Below the pieces are notes generated by a model that was not told where the DNA came from, ran no database searches, and worked only from the letters and a program-made list of their open reading frames with translations. This document shows, piece by piece, positions 1-7,908 of a DNA stretch of 64,000 nucleotides (within the stretch, counting starts at the first letter, position 1; every line of letters starts with the position of its first letter). The DNA lies in assembly GCF_000801335.2 (NCBI RefSeq), contig NZ_JSEH01000014.1, positions 1 to 64,000 on the forward strand. Reading direction: 5' to 3'. Source of the stretch: Desulfovibrio sp. TomC. GTDB lineage: Bacteria > Desulfobacterota > Desulfovibrionia > Desulfovibrionales > Desulfovibrionaceae. Both the position numbers and the translations under genes were made by a program.

Positions 1-168
1 CATTAACAGATGGCAGATATCAGTCTTGGTGTATGCCCATCAAGGGCAGTAACGGTCATGCGTGGTGTCGTAGGACCAGTAGTCTCTTGACAGTTAAAAA
101 GGATTACGAAAAGTGTCGATCTCTTAATAACTATGAAAAATGAGAACTATCTAGCTGTTTATTTAAGG

Positions 169-1224
169 TTACTTTCTAAAAAGCTTTTTTAAGTCCACAC
201 GAAGCCCGAAGAACCCAGGCTTCACTTCTGCTGATTCGATTAGTCTTGAAAGTAGACTGCCTTGAACGGTAGATTTTTCTAGATATTTTTGTATATCTTT
301 GTTTGTTTGTAGTGAGTGTCTGTCGAAATTACAATCTGTAAAAACTGTGTTTTGGTCAAATTGTAAATTTGCAAGATTTGTTCTTTTTCTGCTAGTAATT
401 CCTGCTTCTATCTCCTCAAGTTCGCAGAATGTTGAGTTCTGCGCATGAGTGGATTTAAAAGAAGAGTTGACAAGTTCTGATCCGTTGAATGTCGATCCTG
501 AGCAATTGCAATAGTCGAAATTAGTGAAATTGAGGATGCATCCGTTAAACTTAGATCGAGGAATATTGCTGTATGTGAAGTCAGTTCGTTCGCATATGCT
601 GTAGTTGAAAGAAGTCGAGAAGGCGCAGGCTCCAACAAACTTCGCACCATAAAGGTTTGCGCCGGTTAAGTCTGATGCTGTTAACTCAGAAAAACTTAAG
701 TCAACTTTACGGAGGTGACACCCCCCGTACTTCTTTCCACCGAAGCGTAGGCCGGAAAGATTAATGCCTCTAAGATCGTTTTCGAGAAAAGGTGCAAATC
801 CATGAGCAGTAAGGTAATTGTTCCACTCATGGAGTGTGTTATTCAATAATTTATTTTCCCTGTCATTGTTTGTAATTAGTGTTCGAATTTTCTCTCTATA
901 GTCCGTGACGTCTCGAAATAAAGCACACCATCTGGACCTGAGCGAAAATGTCTGGGTAATCCCATCCGTACCCAAGAGAGTGTTAGAAATATTTGACTGA
1001 AGTTTGTCTAGTTTTGGCCACGGAACGATGATTGCCCCATTTAAATGCATTTGTGTGAAGCCGACCATTTCTTGAATTGGTGGGGGGAGGTAGTTCCCGG
1101 TCGAGTCAATCACTTTCCCGCAGTAGTTGCAGGGATTAACCGAGCAAAAATCGTCTGCATCAATGTCTTTATATCTTCCAGCCCAAGTGTTCCATGCCTC
1201 AATGGCCTCTTCTCTGGTTTTCAT
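169..1224 (-). CDS. pentapeptide-repeat protein, probably acquired
   Basis: This 351-aa protein has a stretch of degenerate pentapeptide repeats (A/C-D/N-L/F-x-x pattern) at about residues 150-260, for example LSGLRFGG, ADLTGANLYGAKF and FNGCILNFTNFDYCNC. The repeats predict a right-handed beta-helix. The N-terminus carries Cys27, Cys32 and Cys35 (CSVNPCNYCGK), which could hold a metal. No signal peptide or membrane segment is visible. The start is fixed by GGAGG six bases upstream. The DNA is clearly AT-richer than the ribosomal genes next to it and begins just past their terminator, which suggests transfer. Function is unknown; some pentapeptide proteins bind DNA gyrase, but nothing here shows that. 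Confidence 0.8.
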   Translation of the reverse strand: MKTREEAIEAWNTWAGRYKDIDADDFCSVNPCNYCGKVIDSTGNYLPPPIQEMVGFTQMHLNGAIIVPWPKLDKLQSNISNTLLGTDGITQTFSLRSRWCALFRDVTDYREKIRTLITNNDRENKLLNNTLHEWNNYLTAHGFAPFLENDLRGINLSGLRFGGKKYGGCHLRKVDLSFSELTASDLTGANLYGAKFVGACAFSTSFNYSICERTDFTYSNIPRSKFNGCILNFTNFDYCNCSGSTFNGSELVNSSFKSTHAQNSTFCELEEIEAGITSRKRTNLANLQFDQNTVFTDCNFDRHSLQTNKDIQKYLEKSTVQGSLLSRLIESAEVKPGFFGLRVDLKKLFRK

Positions 1225-1261
1225 CTCTTACCTCCACGGGAGTCACGTATGCGCCACGACG

Positions 1262-1291
1262 AAAAGGGCGAAAGGCCAAAGCCTTCCGCCC
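1262..1291 (-). terminator. intrinsic terminator after rpmA
   Basis: An 11-bp stem (arms 1266-1276 and 1281-1291, one G-U pair) with loop CAAA is followed on the minus strand by TTTT. It lies 28 bp past the rpmA stop codon and should end the rplU-rpmA transcript before the pentapeptide gene. Confidence 0.8.
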
Positions 1292-1318
1292 GAAATACCT
1301 TCGCCGGATCGTCGCTAT

Positions 1319-1603
1319 TTAGGCGGCGGCCGCAGCGGCCTCGACCGGCAGCACGTGGATGCGGGTCTTGACCTTGTTGTTGCGCGAATACTTTTCGAAC
1401 TTCACCACGCCGTCCACCAGGGCGAACAAGGTGTAGTCGCGGCCCATGCCCACGCCGTCGCCGGGGTGGAACTTGGTGCCGAGCTGGCGCACCAGGATGT
1501 TGCCGGCCAGAACCTTCTGACCGCCGAAACGCTTGACGCCACGCCGTTGGCCGGCGCTGTCGCGGCCGTTTCTGGAGCTGCCGCCTGCTTTTTTATGTGC
1601 CAT
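1319..1603 (-). CDS. rpmA: 50S ribosomal protein L27
   Basis: This 94-aa protein begins [16 protein letters not shown] and contains [21 protein letters not shown], the hallmark of L27. L27 sits at the peptidyl-transferase centre of the large ribosomal subunit with its N-terminal tail near the P-site tRNA. The C-terminus ends in an alanine run. It follows rplU by 25 bp, the usual bacterial pairing, and has its own terminator. The obgE gene that often follows rpmA is not present here. Confidence 0.98.
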   Translation of the reverse strand: MAHKKAGGSSRNGRDSAGQRRGVKRFGGQKVLAGNILVRQLGTKFHPGDGVGMGRDYTLFALVDGVVKFEKYSRNNKVKTRIHVLPVEAAAAAA

Positions 1604-1628
1604 CTCGCGACTCCTTCAAAAGATGAAA

Positions 1629-1937
1629 CTAGACCTGGATGGACTTCACGGTCAGCTGGGTATAGCCTTGGCGATGACCCTGCTTCTTGTGGGAATCCTT
1701 GCGGCGGCGTTTGTGGAAGACCACGATCTTCTTGCCCTTGACATGACCCGCCACCTCACAGGTGACGGCCGCGCCGGAAAGATAGGGTGCGCCGACTTTG
1801 ACGTCGGTTCCGCCGACCATGAGCACCTTGTCCAGCACGTATTCCGAGCCGGCATCGGCCGCAACGAGGTCCACGGTGATGGTGGCCCCTTCCTGGACCT
1901 TGTATTGCTTGCCGCCAGCCAAAACGATTGCGTACAT
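1629..1937 (-). CDS. rplU: 50S ribosomal protein L21
   Basis: This 102-aa protein begins MYAIVLAGGKQYKVQEG and contains KIVVFHKRRRKDSHKKQGHRQ-type residues near the C-terminus, the L21 signature. L21 binds 23S rRNA next to L20. GGAGG lies eight bases before the ATG. The PHP phosphoesterase gene ends 32 bp upstream on the same strand, so rplU is probably transcribed from a promoter within or before that gene; no L21 leader is evident in the 32 bp. Confidence 0.98.
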   Translation of the reverse strand: MYAIVLAGGKQYKVQEGATITVDLVAADAGSEYVLDKVLMVGGTDVKVGAPYLSGAAVTCEVAGHVKGKKIVVFHKRRRKDSHKKQGHRQGYTQLTVKSIQV

Positions 1938-1969
1938 AGGGATGACCTCCGATAGGGAAGAGGAGTTCT

Positions 1970-2872
1970 TTATTCCGGGTTTAGCCCGGGGTCAAGTTCT
2001 TTTTGCGCCAAAGACGATCCGGTGGCCAACAGCCGGGCGCGGCGGGCGCGCAGGATGTCCAGGGTGGCGATGTCCACCCGAAGGCTGCCCCGGCCCCGGC
2101 CCAGCTCCACCCCGGGTTTGGCAGCGCCGTGAAAGTCCGATCCGCCCGACACGGCCAGCCCGAGTTTGCGGGCCAGGGCCAGATACTCGAGCGTCTGGTA
2201 CTGGGAATGTTCGGTATAAAAGGCCTCGATGGCGTCCAGGCCGGCGTCGCGGTAGCGGGCCACGGTTTCGGCCAGGGCCGGGCCGGACAGGCCCAGGAGA
2301 TAGGGATGGGCCAGAACAGCCAGACCGCCTTCGGCATGGAGCAACCCAATGGCATGTGTCAGCGTCAGCTTGTCCTTGGGCACATAGGCCTTGCCATAGG
2401 CCCCCAGAAAGCGGGTAAAGGCTTCCTTGAAGCTCGACACCACGCCCTGGGCCAAAAGGGCCTGGGCGATATGCGGCCGGCCGACCGCCCCCTGGGCCAG
2501 GGCCGTGACGGAGGCGTAATCGAGCGAGACGCCCAGGGCCTTGAGTTTTTCCAGAATGCGGTGGTTGCGGTCGTGGCGGCGCTCCCGCAGCCAGTCCAGG
2601 CGTTCGGCCAGACGGCCGGGGCTGTCCGGTAAAAAAAGCCCGACCAGGTGGATGCTGCCCCGGTCGTCGGCCACGGACAGTTCCACCCCGGCCACCACGT
2701 CCAGGCCATGCTTTTCCCCGGCGGCCCGGGCTTCGGGCAGCCCGGCCAGGGTGTCGTGGTCGGTGATGGCCACGGCGACCAGGCCAAGGCCGGCGGCCCG
2801 GTCCACCAGTTCCTTGGGAGCAAGGGTTCCGTCCGAGGCCGTGGTGTGGGTGTGCAGATCAATAAACGCCAT
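1970..2872 (-). CDS. PHP-domain phosphoesterase (RNase AM/YciV-like)
   Basis: This 300-aa protein starts MAFIDLHTHTTASDGT and carries the PHP metal motifs HTH (about residues 7-9), DHD (about 42-44), GVE, HP and GSDFHG. Family members include 3',5'-nucleoside bisphosphate phosphatases and the 5'-3' exoribonuclease RNase AM, which act on pAp or RNA 5' ends. An upstream in-frame ATG would add 36 residues unlike the family, so the start at 2872 is preferred. It is cytoplasmic and lies directly upstream of rplU. The exact substrate cannot be told from sequence. Confidence 0.88.
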   Translation of the reverse strand: MAFIDLHTHTTASDGTLAPKELVDRAAGLGLVAVAITDHDTLAGLPEARAAGEKHGLDVVAGVELSVADDRGSIHLVGLFLPDSPGRLAERLDWLRERRHDRNHRILEKLKALGVSLDYASVTALAQGAVGRPHIAQALLAQGVVSSFKEAFTRFLGAYGKAYVPKDKLTLTHAIGLLHAEGGLAVLAHPYLLGLSGPALAETVARYRDAGLDAIEAFYTEHSQYQTLEYLALARKLGLAVSGGSDFHGAAKPGVELGRGRGSLRVDIATLDILRARRARLLATGSSLAQKELDPGLNPE

Positions 2873-2972
2873 GCCCGACCCTAGCCCGCCCCGGCCAACT
2901 TGTGAACCTCCATTGCGCCTGCCGTCCGATTTGGCTATTACCAGAACACACTCTCGCCAAAGGAGACCGTTC

Positions 2973-3188
2973 GTGAGCATTCATCCTGATCTGCTGACCA
3001 TCCTGGCCTGCCCCAAATGCAAGGGCGCGCTGACTGTTGTCGATGCCGAGGCCGGACTGGCCTGTCCGCCCTGCGCCGTGGTCTACCCGGTGCGCGACGA
3101 TATTCCCATCATGCTGGTGGAAGAGGCCGTGGCCCGCGCCGACTGGGACGCCGGCAAACGCTCGGTCAAAGACGACGCCGCAAAATAA
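2973..3188 (+). CDS. Trm112/UPF0434-like small zinc-binding protein
   Basis: This 71-aa protein starts at GTG with AGGAG seven bases upstream. It reads VSIHPDLLTILACPKCKGAL and later LACPPCAVVYPVRDDIPIML, giving two CxxC pairs (a zinc ribbon) and the 'YPV.D.IP.ML' ending typical of Trm112/YcaR-like proteins. In other organisms such proteins partner with methyltransferases or sit near lipid A and cell-envelope genes. Here it is divergent from the PHP gene and is followed after 40 bp by an Hsp20 gene, so no specific partner is indicated. Confidence 0.88.
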   Translation: MSIHPDLLTILACPKCKGALTVVDAEAGLACPPCAVVYPVRDDIPIMLVEEAVARADWDAGKRSVKDDAAK

Positions 3189-3228
3189 CGTCAAAGCCCG
3201 AAGCGCCATGCTCGGGCGGGGAGCCGCA

Positions 3229-3660
3229 ATGGGCAAACTGCACTTGACGCCGTGGATGGCCCTGGCCGAAATCGGCAATGAGGCCGGTCGGATGATGGAC
3301 GAGGCCGCAGCCGGAGCCAGGGAATGCGCCTTTGCCTGGCAGCCGGCGGCGGATGTGGTGGAAACGGCCGACGAGTTTCGGGTGACCCTGGAACTGGCCG
3401 GCGTGGCCCGGGAGGATGTGGCCGTGGAAATCCGGGGCCGGGAACTGATCATCCAGGGCCACCGGCGTTTTGAAAAAGACGCCCGGGGCGGGGTGTATCA
3501 GGTGCTGGAGCGTTCCTACGGGCCTTTTGCCCGCAGCTTCCTGCTGCCCAAGGGCGTGGCCCGCACCGAGATTGCGGCGGTCATGAAGGACGGCCTGCTG
3601 GAGGTGCGTCTGCCCAAGATCCTGCCCGAGCGCCTGTGCCGCCGCATTCCCATTAGTTGA
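3229..3660 (+). CDS. Hsp20/alpha-crystallin family small heat-shock protein
   Basis: This 143-aa protein has an alpha-crystallin domain at about residues 35-135, with DVVETADEFRVTLELAGV, the beta strand VEIRGRELIIQG, and LPKGVARTEIAAVMKDGLLEVRLPK. It lacks a clear C-terminal I-x-I tail beyond IPIS. The ATG at 3229 has GGGGAG about seven bases upstream; an ATG seven codons earlier is less well placed. Such proteins are ATP-independent holdases that bind unfolding proteins in the cytoplasm. It precedes htrA by 37 bp, which makes a stress-related protein-quality pair. Confidence 0.92.
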   Translation: MGKLHLTPWMALAEIGNEAGRMMDEAAAGARECAFAWQPAADVVETADEFRVTLELAGVAREDVAVEIRGRELIIQGHRRFEKDARGGVYQVLERSYGPFARSFLLPKGVARTEIAAVMKDGLLEVRLPKILPERLCRRIPIS

Positions 3661-3697
3661 CGCAAAAAAACCCTCACTACCGCTGCGGAGGCCTGCC

Positions 3698-5065
3698 ATG
3701 GGTCGCATTGCCCTGTGGGCGATACGCCTTTTTGTCTGCTTCTTTCTGGTGATTTCCCTTTTTCTTGCTGCGTCCGGTCCAGCGGCCGCGGCTCCCACCG
3801 GCCGGGAACTGCGCCAGACCCCGGTGGTTGCGGCGGTGGCGGCCGTGGGCCCGGCCGTGGTCAACATCACCTCGGCCAGGACCGTGGAGCGCCGGGGCAG
3901 CCGGGGGCCTTTTTTCGACGACGAGCTGTTCCGGCAGTTTCTCGGCCAGGACGGCCCTGCTCCCCGGCAGCAGACCCAGGAGAGCCTGGGCTCCGGGGTC
4001 ATCATCGACGGCAAGGCCGGGCTGGTGTTGACCAATGCCCACGTCATTGCCGGCGGCACGTCGATCAAGGCCCGGCTGCAGGACGGGCGCGTCCTTGAAG
4101 CCTCCCTGGTCGGCGCGGATCCGGATTTCGACGTGGCCGTGCTGCGTCTGTCCGGCGGCGGCGACCTGCCCCAGGCGGCCATGGGCGACTCGGCCGACAT
4201 CATGATCGGCGAAACGGCCATCGCCATCGGCAATCCCTTTGGCTACACCCACACCGTCACCACCGGGGTCATTTCGGCCGTCGGCCGGTCGCTCAAGCAC
4301 GAGGGCGGGGCCTATGCCGATCTGATCCAGACCGACGCGGCGATCAATCCCGGCAACAGCGGCGGGCCGCTGGTCAATCTGGCCGGGCAGGTCATCGGCA
4401 TCAACATGGCCATCCAGGCCGGGGCCGAGGGCATCGGCTTTGCCATCCCCATCAACAAGGCCCGGCGGGTGGTGGCCGAACTGATGCACGGCGGCCGGGT
4501 GACGCCGGCCTGGCTCGGGGTCACGGGCCAGGACGTGGATGTCCGGGCGGCGCGCTATTTCGGCTTGAATCGCCCCCGCGGGATGCTGGTGACCGAGGTG
4601 GCCCCGGGGACGCCGGCCGAAAAGGCCGGGCTGCGGCCGGGCGATCTGGTGACGGCGGTTGGCGGGACGGAGCTGGACGACAAGGACCAGTTCCGGGGGG
4701 CGCTGGCCACGTCCACGGTGGGCGAAAACCTGACGCTGACGGTGCGGCGGGGCGAAAAGGAACTGAAGATCGCTGTTGCGCCGGCTGCTTTTGGCGAGCG
4801 CGAGGCTGCCGCCCTGGCGGCGTCGCGCTGGGGGCTTACGGTCGGTTTTGGTCGCGGCGTGGCGGTGTCGGCGGTGACGCCGGGCTCTCCTGCCGCCCGG
4901 CTGGGGCTCAAGCCCGGCGACGTGCTGGTCCAGATCGGCGGGGAAAAGCTCACGTCCCAGGCCGAATTCATCCGGGCCGTCTACGTCAATCGCTTAAACC
5001 GGACCATCCTGGTCATGATCGAGCGCAACGGCCGGGGCTATTACGCCCGCATGGGCGTGGAGTAG
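3698..5065 (+). CDS. periplasmic serine protease HtrA/DegP family
   Basis: This 455-aa protein has an N-terminal signal or anchor segment (about residues 5-32), a trypsin-like protease domain with His115 (TNAHVIAGG), Asp145 (DFDVAVLR) and Ser221 (GNSGGP), and two PDZ domains (about 265-355 and 375-450). It should degrade or refold damaged periplasmic proteins. The ATG is preceded by CGGAGG. It follows the Hsp20 gene closely and they may share a transcript. The PDZ core motif GLRPGDLV and the second GLKPGDVLVQIGG are clear. Which Deg paralogue it is cannot be settled. Confidence 0.95.
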   Translation: MGRIALWAIRLFVCFFLVISLFLAASGPAAAAPTGRELRQTPVVAAVAAVGPAVVNITSARTVERRGSRGPFFDDELFRQFLGQDGPAPRQQTQESLGSGVIIDGKAGLVLTNAHVIAGGTSIKARLQDGRVLEASLVGADPDFDVAVLRLSGGGDLPQAAMGDSADIMIGETAIAIGNPFGYTHTVTTGVISAVGRSLKHEGGAYADLIQTDAAINPGNSGGPLVNLAGQVIGINMAIQAGAEGIGFAIPINKARRVVAELMHGGRVTPAWLGVTGQDVDVRAARYFGLNRPRGMLVTEVAPGTPAEKAGLRPGDLVTAVGGTELDDKDQFRGALATSTVGENLTLTVRRGEKELKIAVAPAAFGEREAAALAASRWGLTVGFGRGVAVSAVTPGSPAARLGLKPGDVLVQIGGEKLTSQAEFIRAVYVNRLNRTILVMIERNGRGYYARMGVE

Positions 5066-5122
5066 GCCGACGGTCCAGGCGCGCCGGCGCTGGGCCAGGG
5101 CGCACAAACGTATTCCCTGTGC

Positions 5123-5280
5123 CGGGGTCCGGGGGGCGAACCGCCTCCCCGGCCCCGGAGGTATCTTCCCGTCTCTTCCCGCTTCACTGCCGCCCGCCGA
5201 CGAGACAACGCACCCAGTCAAATAAAACGCCCCCCAGGTGGGATTCCAAAGGGCTCAGCCCTTTGGCCGCCGGAGGCCCT
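5123..5280 (-). repeat. two copies of the palindromic 3'-UTR element
   Basis: Read on the minus strand after the metallophosphoesterase stop codon, the region gives GCCTCCGGCGGCC followed by a hairpin with arms CCAAAGGGC and GCCCTTTGG (5246-5266). Then comes a second unit (5123-5165) with CCTCCGGGGCCGGGGAGGCGG and a GGACCCCGG end. The same element recurs after other genes of the window at 10.6, 25.9, 38.4, 39.7 and 50.4 kb. Confidence 0.75.
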
Positions 5281-5315
5281 CTTCCCTCTCTCATCCACCT
5301 CCCTCTCACCTCCCC

Positions 5316-6041
5316 CTAGCGCAGTCGCTCGGCGTAGCGCATGGGCAGGCCGCGTGCGGCCATTTTGCGGATCACGGCCTCGATGTCGTAGGGGACGGCC
5401 CGGATGGTCAGGACGTGGGTCTTGGTGTCGAAAAGGCCGTACTTGGCTCGGTTGTCGCCGTCCCGGGGCTGGCCGACGGCCCCGACGTTGACGATGTGGC
5501 GGGCGGCCGGGTCCAGGGGATTGTCGCCGATGTCCAGCTCGAAGCGGTCCACCTCGCGTCCGCGGAGCGTCGCCCCTTCGAGCATGTGGGTGTGGCCGAC
5601 CAGGGACACCGGCTCCGGGGTACGCAGAAAGGCCCGGCGCAGGGTCGTTTCGCCGGCCTCGAAAAGATAGGCGGTGGTGTCGTTGGGCGGCAGGCCGTGG
5701 ACCAGCCGGCAGCCGGCCGCCACCAGCGAGGTCGGGTAATTGGCGATGCGGGCCAGATCGTGGGGGCCAAGCAGTTCCCGGGTGCGCAGGAGCGCCTCCA
5801 GGGCCTGGGGGTTAAAGGTCCCCCGGCGCGACGGGTCCACCGCGGCCCATTCATGGTTGCCGCGCACGCTGGCGATGTTCCGCTTGGCGAGCACTGCAAG
5901 CACGGCCTGCGGGTCCGGCCCATAGCCGATATTGTCGCCCAGGCTGACCACAAGGTCGGCTTGGCAGGCCTTGCAGTCGGCCAAAACGGCGGTCAGGGCT
6001 TCGAGGTTGCCGTGGATGTCGGCGATGGCGGCGAGCAGCAT
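5316..6041 (-). CDS. calcineurin-like metallophosphoesterase
   Basis: This 241-aa protein starts MLLAAIADIHGNLEAL, with the metal-binding motifs DIHGN, GDNIGYGPDP, GNHEW, VHG and GHTH (VSLVGHTHMLEG). This is the YfcE/MJ0936-type metallophosphoesterase pattern, a phosphodiesterase of uncertain substrate. Upstream in-frame codons to 6212 are proline- and arginine-rich and unlike the family, so the start at 6041 is used. It is cytoplasmic. The terminal region is followed by two palindromic repeat units, and it converges with htrA. Confidence 0.88.
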   Translation of the reverse strand: MLLAAIADIHGNLEALTAVLADCKACQADLVVSLGDNIGYGPDPQAVLAVLAKRNIASVRGNHEWAAVDPSRRGTFNPQALEALLRTRELLGPHDLARIANYPTSLVAAGCRLVHGLPPNDTTAYLFEAGETTLRRAFLRTPEPVSLVGHTHMLEGATLRGREVDRFELDIGDNPLDPAARHIVNVGAVGQPRDGDNRAKYGLFDTKTHVLTIRAVPYDIEAVIRKMAARGLPMRYAERLR

Positions 6042-6263
6042 GGCAGGGATAGTGGCAGTTTTGGCGGCCCGGGACAAGGGAGGCGTCCGGGGTGGGGGCG
6101 TTGGTGTACGGGGGGTGCGGCAACGCTCGATGGACTGGAGGCGTGGGCGTGTCCGGGAGGGGCTGGGGGTTGCGGCGCTACAGCCGGTTTTGCTGCGGTT
6201 GGCGCGTGGCAACCGCGCGCCATACGATGCAGCCTGCCTCTGGGAATGCGATGCCAGGGCGAC

Positions 6264-6307
6264 AAAAGAAGGACGCGTCCCCGGGGCCTATCCGCCGGGG
6301 ACGCGTC
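6264..6307 (-). terminator. intrinsic terminator after the 114-aa gene
   Basis: A perfect 13-bp stem (6272-6284 with 6295-6307) and a 10-nt loop is followed on the minus strand by CTTCTTTTGT. It lies 62 bp past the stop codon at 6369. The rest of the 327-bp gap to the next gene shows nothing coding. Confidence 0.7.
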
Positions 6308-6368
6308 ATGGAGCGTGGAGGTATGGTGCGGGGGTTATGCAGGAGATGTGTTTGGGTGCGTCAGTGCC

Positions 6369-6713
6369 CTAGTTGAAATACTTGTTTTGCAGCCATTGCT
6401 TGATGGCGCCGCTGGGGGCGTAAACGCCCTTGTTAAACCCGGTTTCTGCCATGAAATCCTTGGCCAGATCCTCGGGGATTTCAAAGGCGGCAACTTCCAC
6501 GCAGTCCTCGGAGTTGCGGCGCACCAGGGACAACTGCGGCGTCCCGGTCCAGGTGTTGACCACGAAATAGGTGGAAAAATCGTTCTTCGAGGTGACGGGC
6601 TTATGTTGGGCGTGCCAGGAGTTGTTGCCCCACTCCAGGTACAGCGTCACGGCGTCTTCCGGGGTCATGTCCCAATCGATGACAAGGCCGGACAGGTCGT
6701 GCTGGGTCTGCAT
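6369..6713 (-). CDS. conserved Desulfovibrio protein, DVU0772-like
   Basis: This 114-aa acidic protein contains DLSGLVIDWDMTPEDAVTLY and LEWGNNSWHA, then SLVRRNSEDC. I recall this pattern from the DVU0772 family of Desulfovibrio, whose function is not known; the match is from memory and not searched. No signal peptide or membrane segment is visible. GGAGG lies six bases from the ATG at 6713 but directly abuts the ATG two codons earlier, so 6713 is the better start. It is monocistronic, with its own terminator and a possible operator upstream. Confidence 0.8.
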   Translation of the reverse strand: MQTQHDLSGLVIDWDMTPEDAVTLYLEWGNNSWHAQHKPVTSKNDFSTYFVVNTWTGTPQLSLVRRNSEDCVEVAAFEIPEDLAKDFMAETGFNKGVYAPSGAIKQWLQNKYFN

Positions 6714-6763
6714 GTGCATCCTCCGTAGGGTTTAGGCACAGAAATGTTCGACAAGCGATATGG

Positions 6764-6785
6764 GACAAATCTAATCCATTTTGTC
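6764..6785. promoter_or_regulatory. inverted repeat, possible operator
   Basis: GACAAA and TTTGTC are separated by 10 bases, 50 bp upstream of the 114-aa gene in an AT-rich stretch. The spacing and symmetry fit a dimeric regulator, but no known consensus is matched. Confidence 0.3.
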
Positions 6786-7255
6786 TTATGGTCAAGCCAG
6801 AATTGCAAAAAAGGCGGAAAGAATTGGGCCTATTCTATGCAACAATGCTAAATTAATAGGTAAAGTTTATTTGGCTGTTGGCCTTGGGTGGAGAGGTCGA
6901 CCCGACCCGACCCGGCACTGGCCTGGTCTCGCCTGTCGCTCGGCCCGGCCAGGACGTGCCCGGGGAGCTGAGGCCGCCAAAACAATCCGGCCCCGAAGCA
7001 GGCACAACGCCTGTTCCGGAGCCGGACGTTTGGGAGGGGGAACTTCGTCTCAACCATCAGGGCGGGAGCGCCCTTTCCTTGGACCCGACCCCGTCGGGCG
7101 GTGCGGGGGGAGCATCCCCGGCGGGGCGCGGGGCAGTGCCCCGCATCTTTCGCTTCGCGCCCGGCCGCGCCAGGCCGGGGCTCACGTTCGGGAAAAGCCG
7201 TGTTCTTGTTCGGCGCGGCAACAATCTGCAATGATGTGTTGTTGTGAGCGCAGTT
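6786..7255. other. 470-bp gap without a supported gene
   Basis: The first 90 bases are AT-rich and the rest GC-rich with short hairpins, for example the 7-bp stem GCGGGGC/GCCCCGC at 7128-7144. Reading frames here have no ribosome-binding site and no family features. Confidence 0.6.
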
Positions 7256-7687
7256 CTAGCCGGCGAGGCGGCGGGCCTTGGCCTCCTTGCGCCGTTCCTC
7301 GCGATAGGCCCTGACGGCGTCCAGTTTGGCCGGGGGCAGGACGGTTGCCAACCGGGCATCGGTTTCCTGGCCGATCTGACGCAGATCGTCGCGCAGCCCC
7401 CTCAGGCCGGCCAGCCCCGGGGTGGCGGCCAGACGGGCGCGGGCCATGTCCTGGCGTTTTCTGGTCTGCTCGATGAGGATGGGGCGCACGGCCGAGAGCT
7501 CCTGGGGGGTGAACTGGACCCGGGCGGCGAGGCCTTGAAGGAAGCCGTCCACCAGGGTTTCGGGGGGCGTGTCGAGCCGGGTCGGCACATCGGCGGCCCG
7601 GACCGGCAGACAGGACAGGATCAGGAAGGCGGAGAGGACCAGAACGGCCGTCATGATCAGGGTGGCGAGTGTTTTATTTTTGAGCAA
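7256..7687 (-). CDS. small secreted protein, Spy/CpxP-like layout
   Basis: This 143-aa protein starts at TTG with GGAGG six bases upstream (LLKNKTLATLIMTAVLVLSA). A signal peptide ends at about LPVRA-ADV. The rest is helical and charged: FTPQELSAVRPILIEQTRKRQDMARARL, then LRDDLRQIGQETDARLATVLPPAKLDAVRAYREERRKEAKAR. A helical hairpin ending in a 'L.P.Q...' type segment recalls periplasmic Spy/CpxP or zinc-resistance proteins, but I cannot confirm family membership. It is divergent from a sensor kinase gene and might be its target. Confidence 0.75.
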   Translation of the reverse strand: MLKNKTLATLIMTAVLVLSAFLILSCLPVRAADVPTRLDTPPETLVDGFLQGLAARVQFTPQELSAVRPILIEQTRKRQDMARARLAATPGLAGLRGLRDDLRQIGQETDARLATVLPPAKLDAVRAYREERRKEAKARRLAG

Positions 7688-7908
7688 GGCGAACCTCCGC
7701 ACGAGACGGTCTGCGTCTCCTGTGCCGGGGAGGTCGGGGAGGGGGCGGCTCCGGTTACAGGCAGCGGCCGGGAACCGCCCTGGCCCGGTTTCCGGCCGGT
7801 TTTCTTCCAGTGGCGATTTGGCGCGCAGGGGCGTAGTGTCTATTTCCGTGAAGTGTTTGGCGAAGCTGGCCGGGGGAGAACATTTCCGCCCGTAAGGGAG
7901 CGTGCGAT

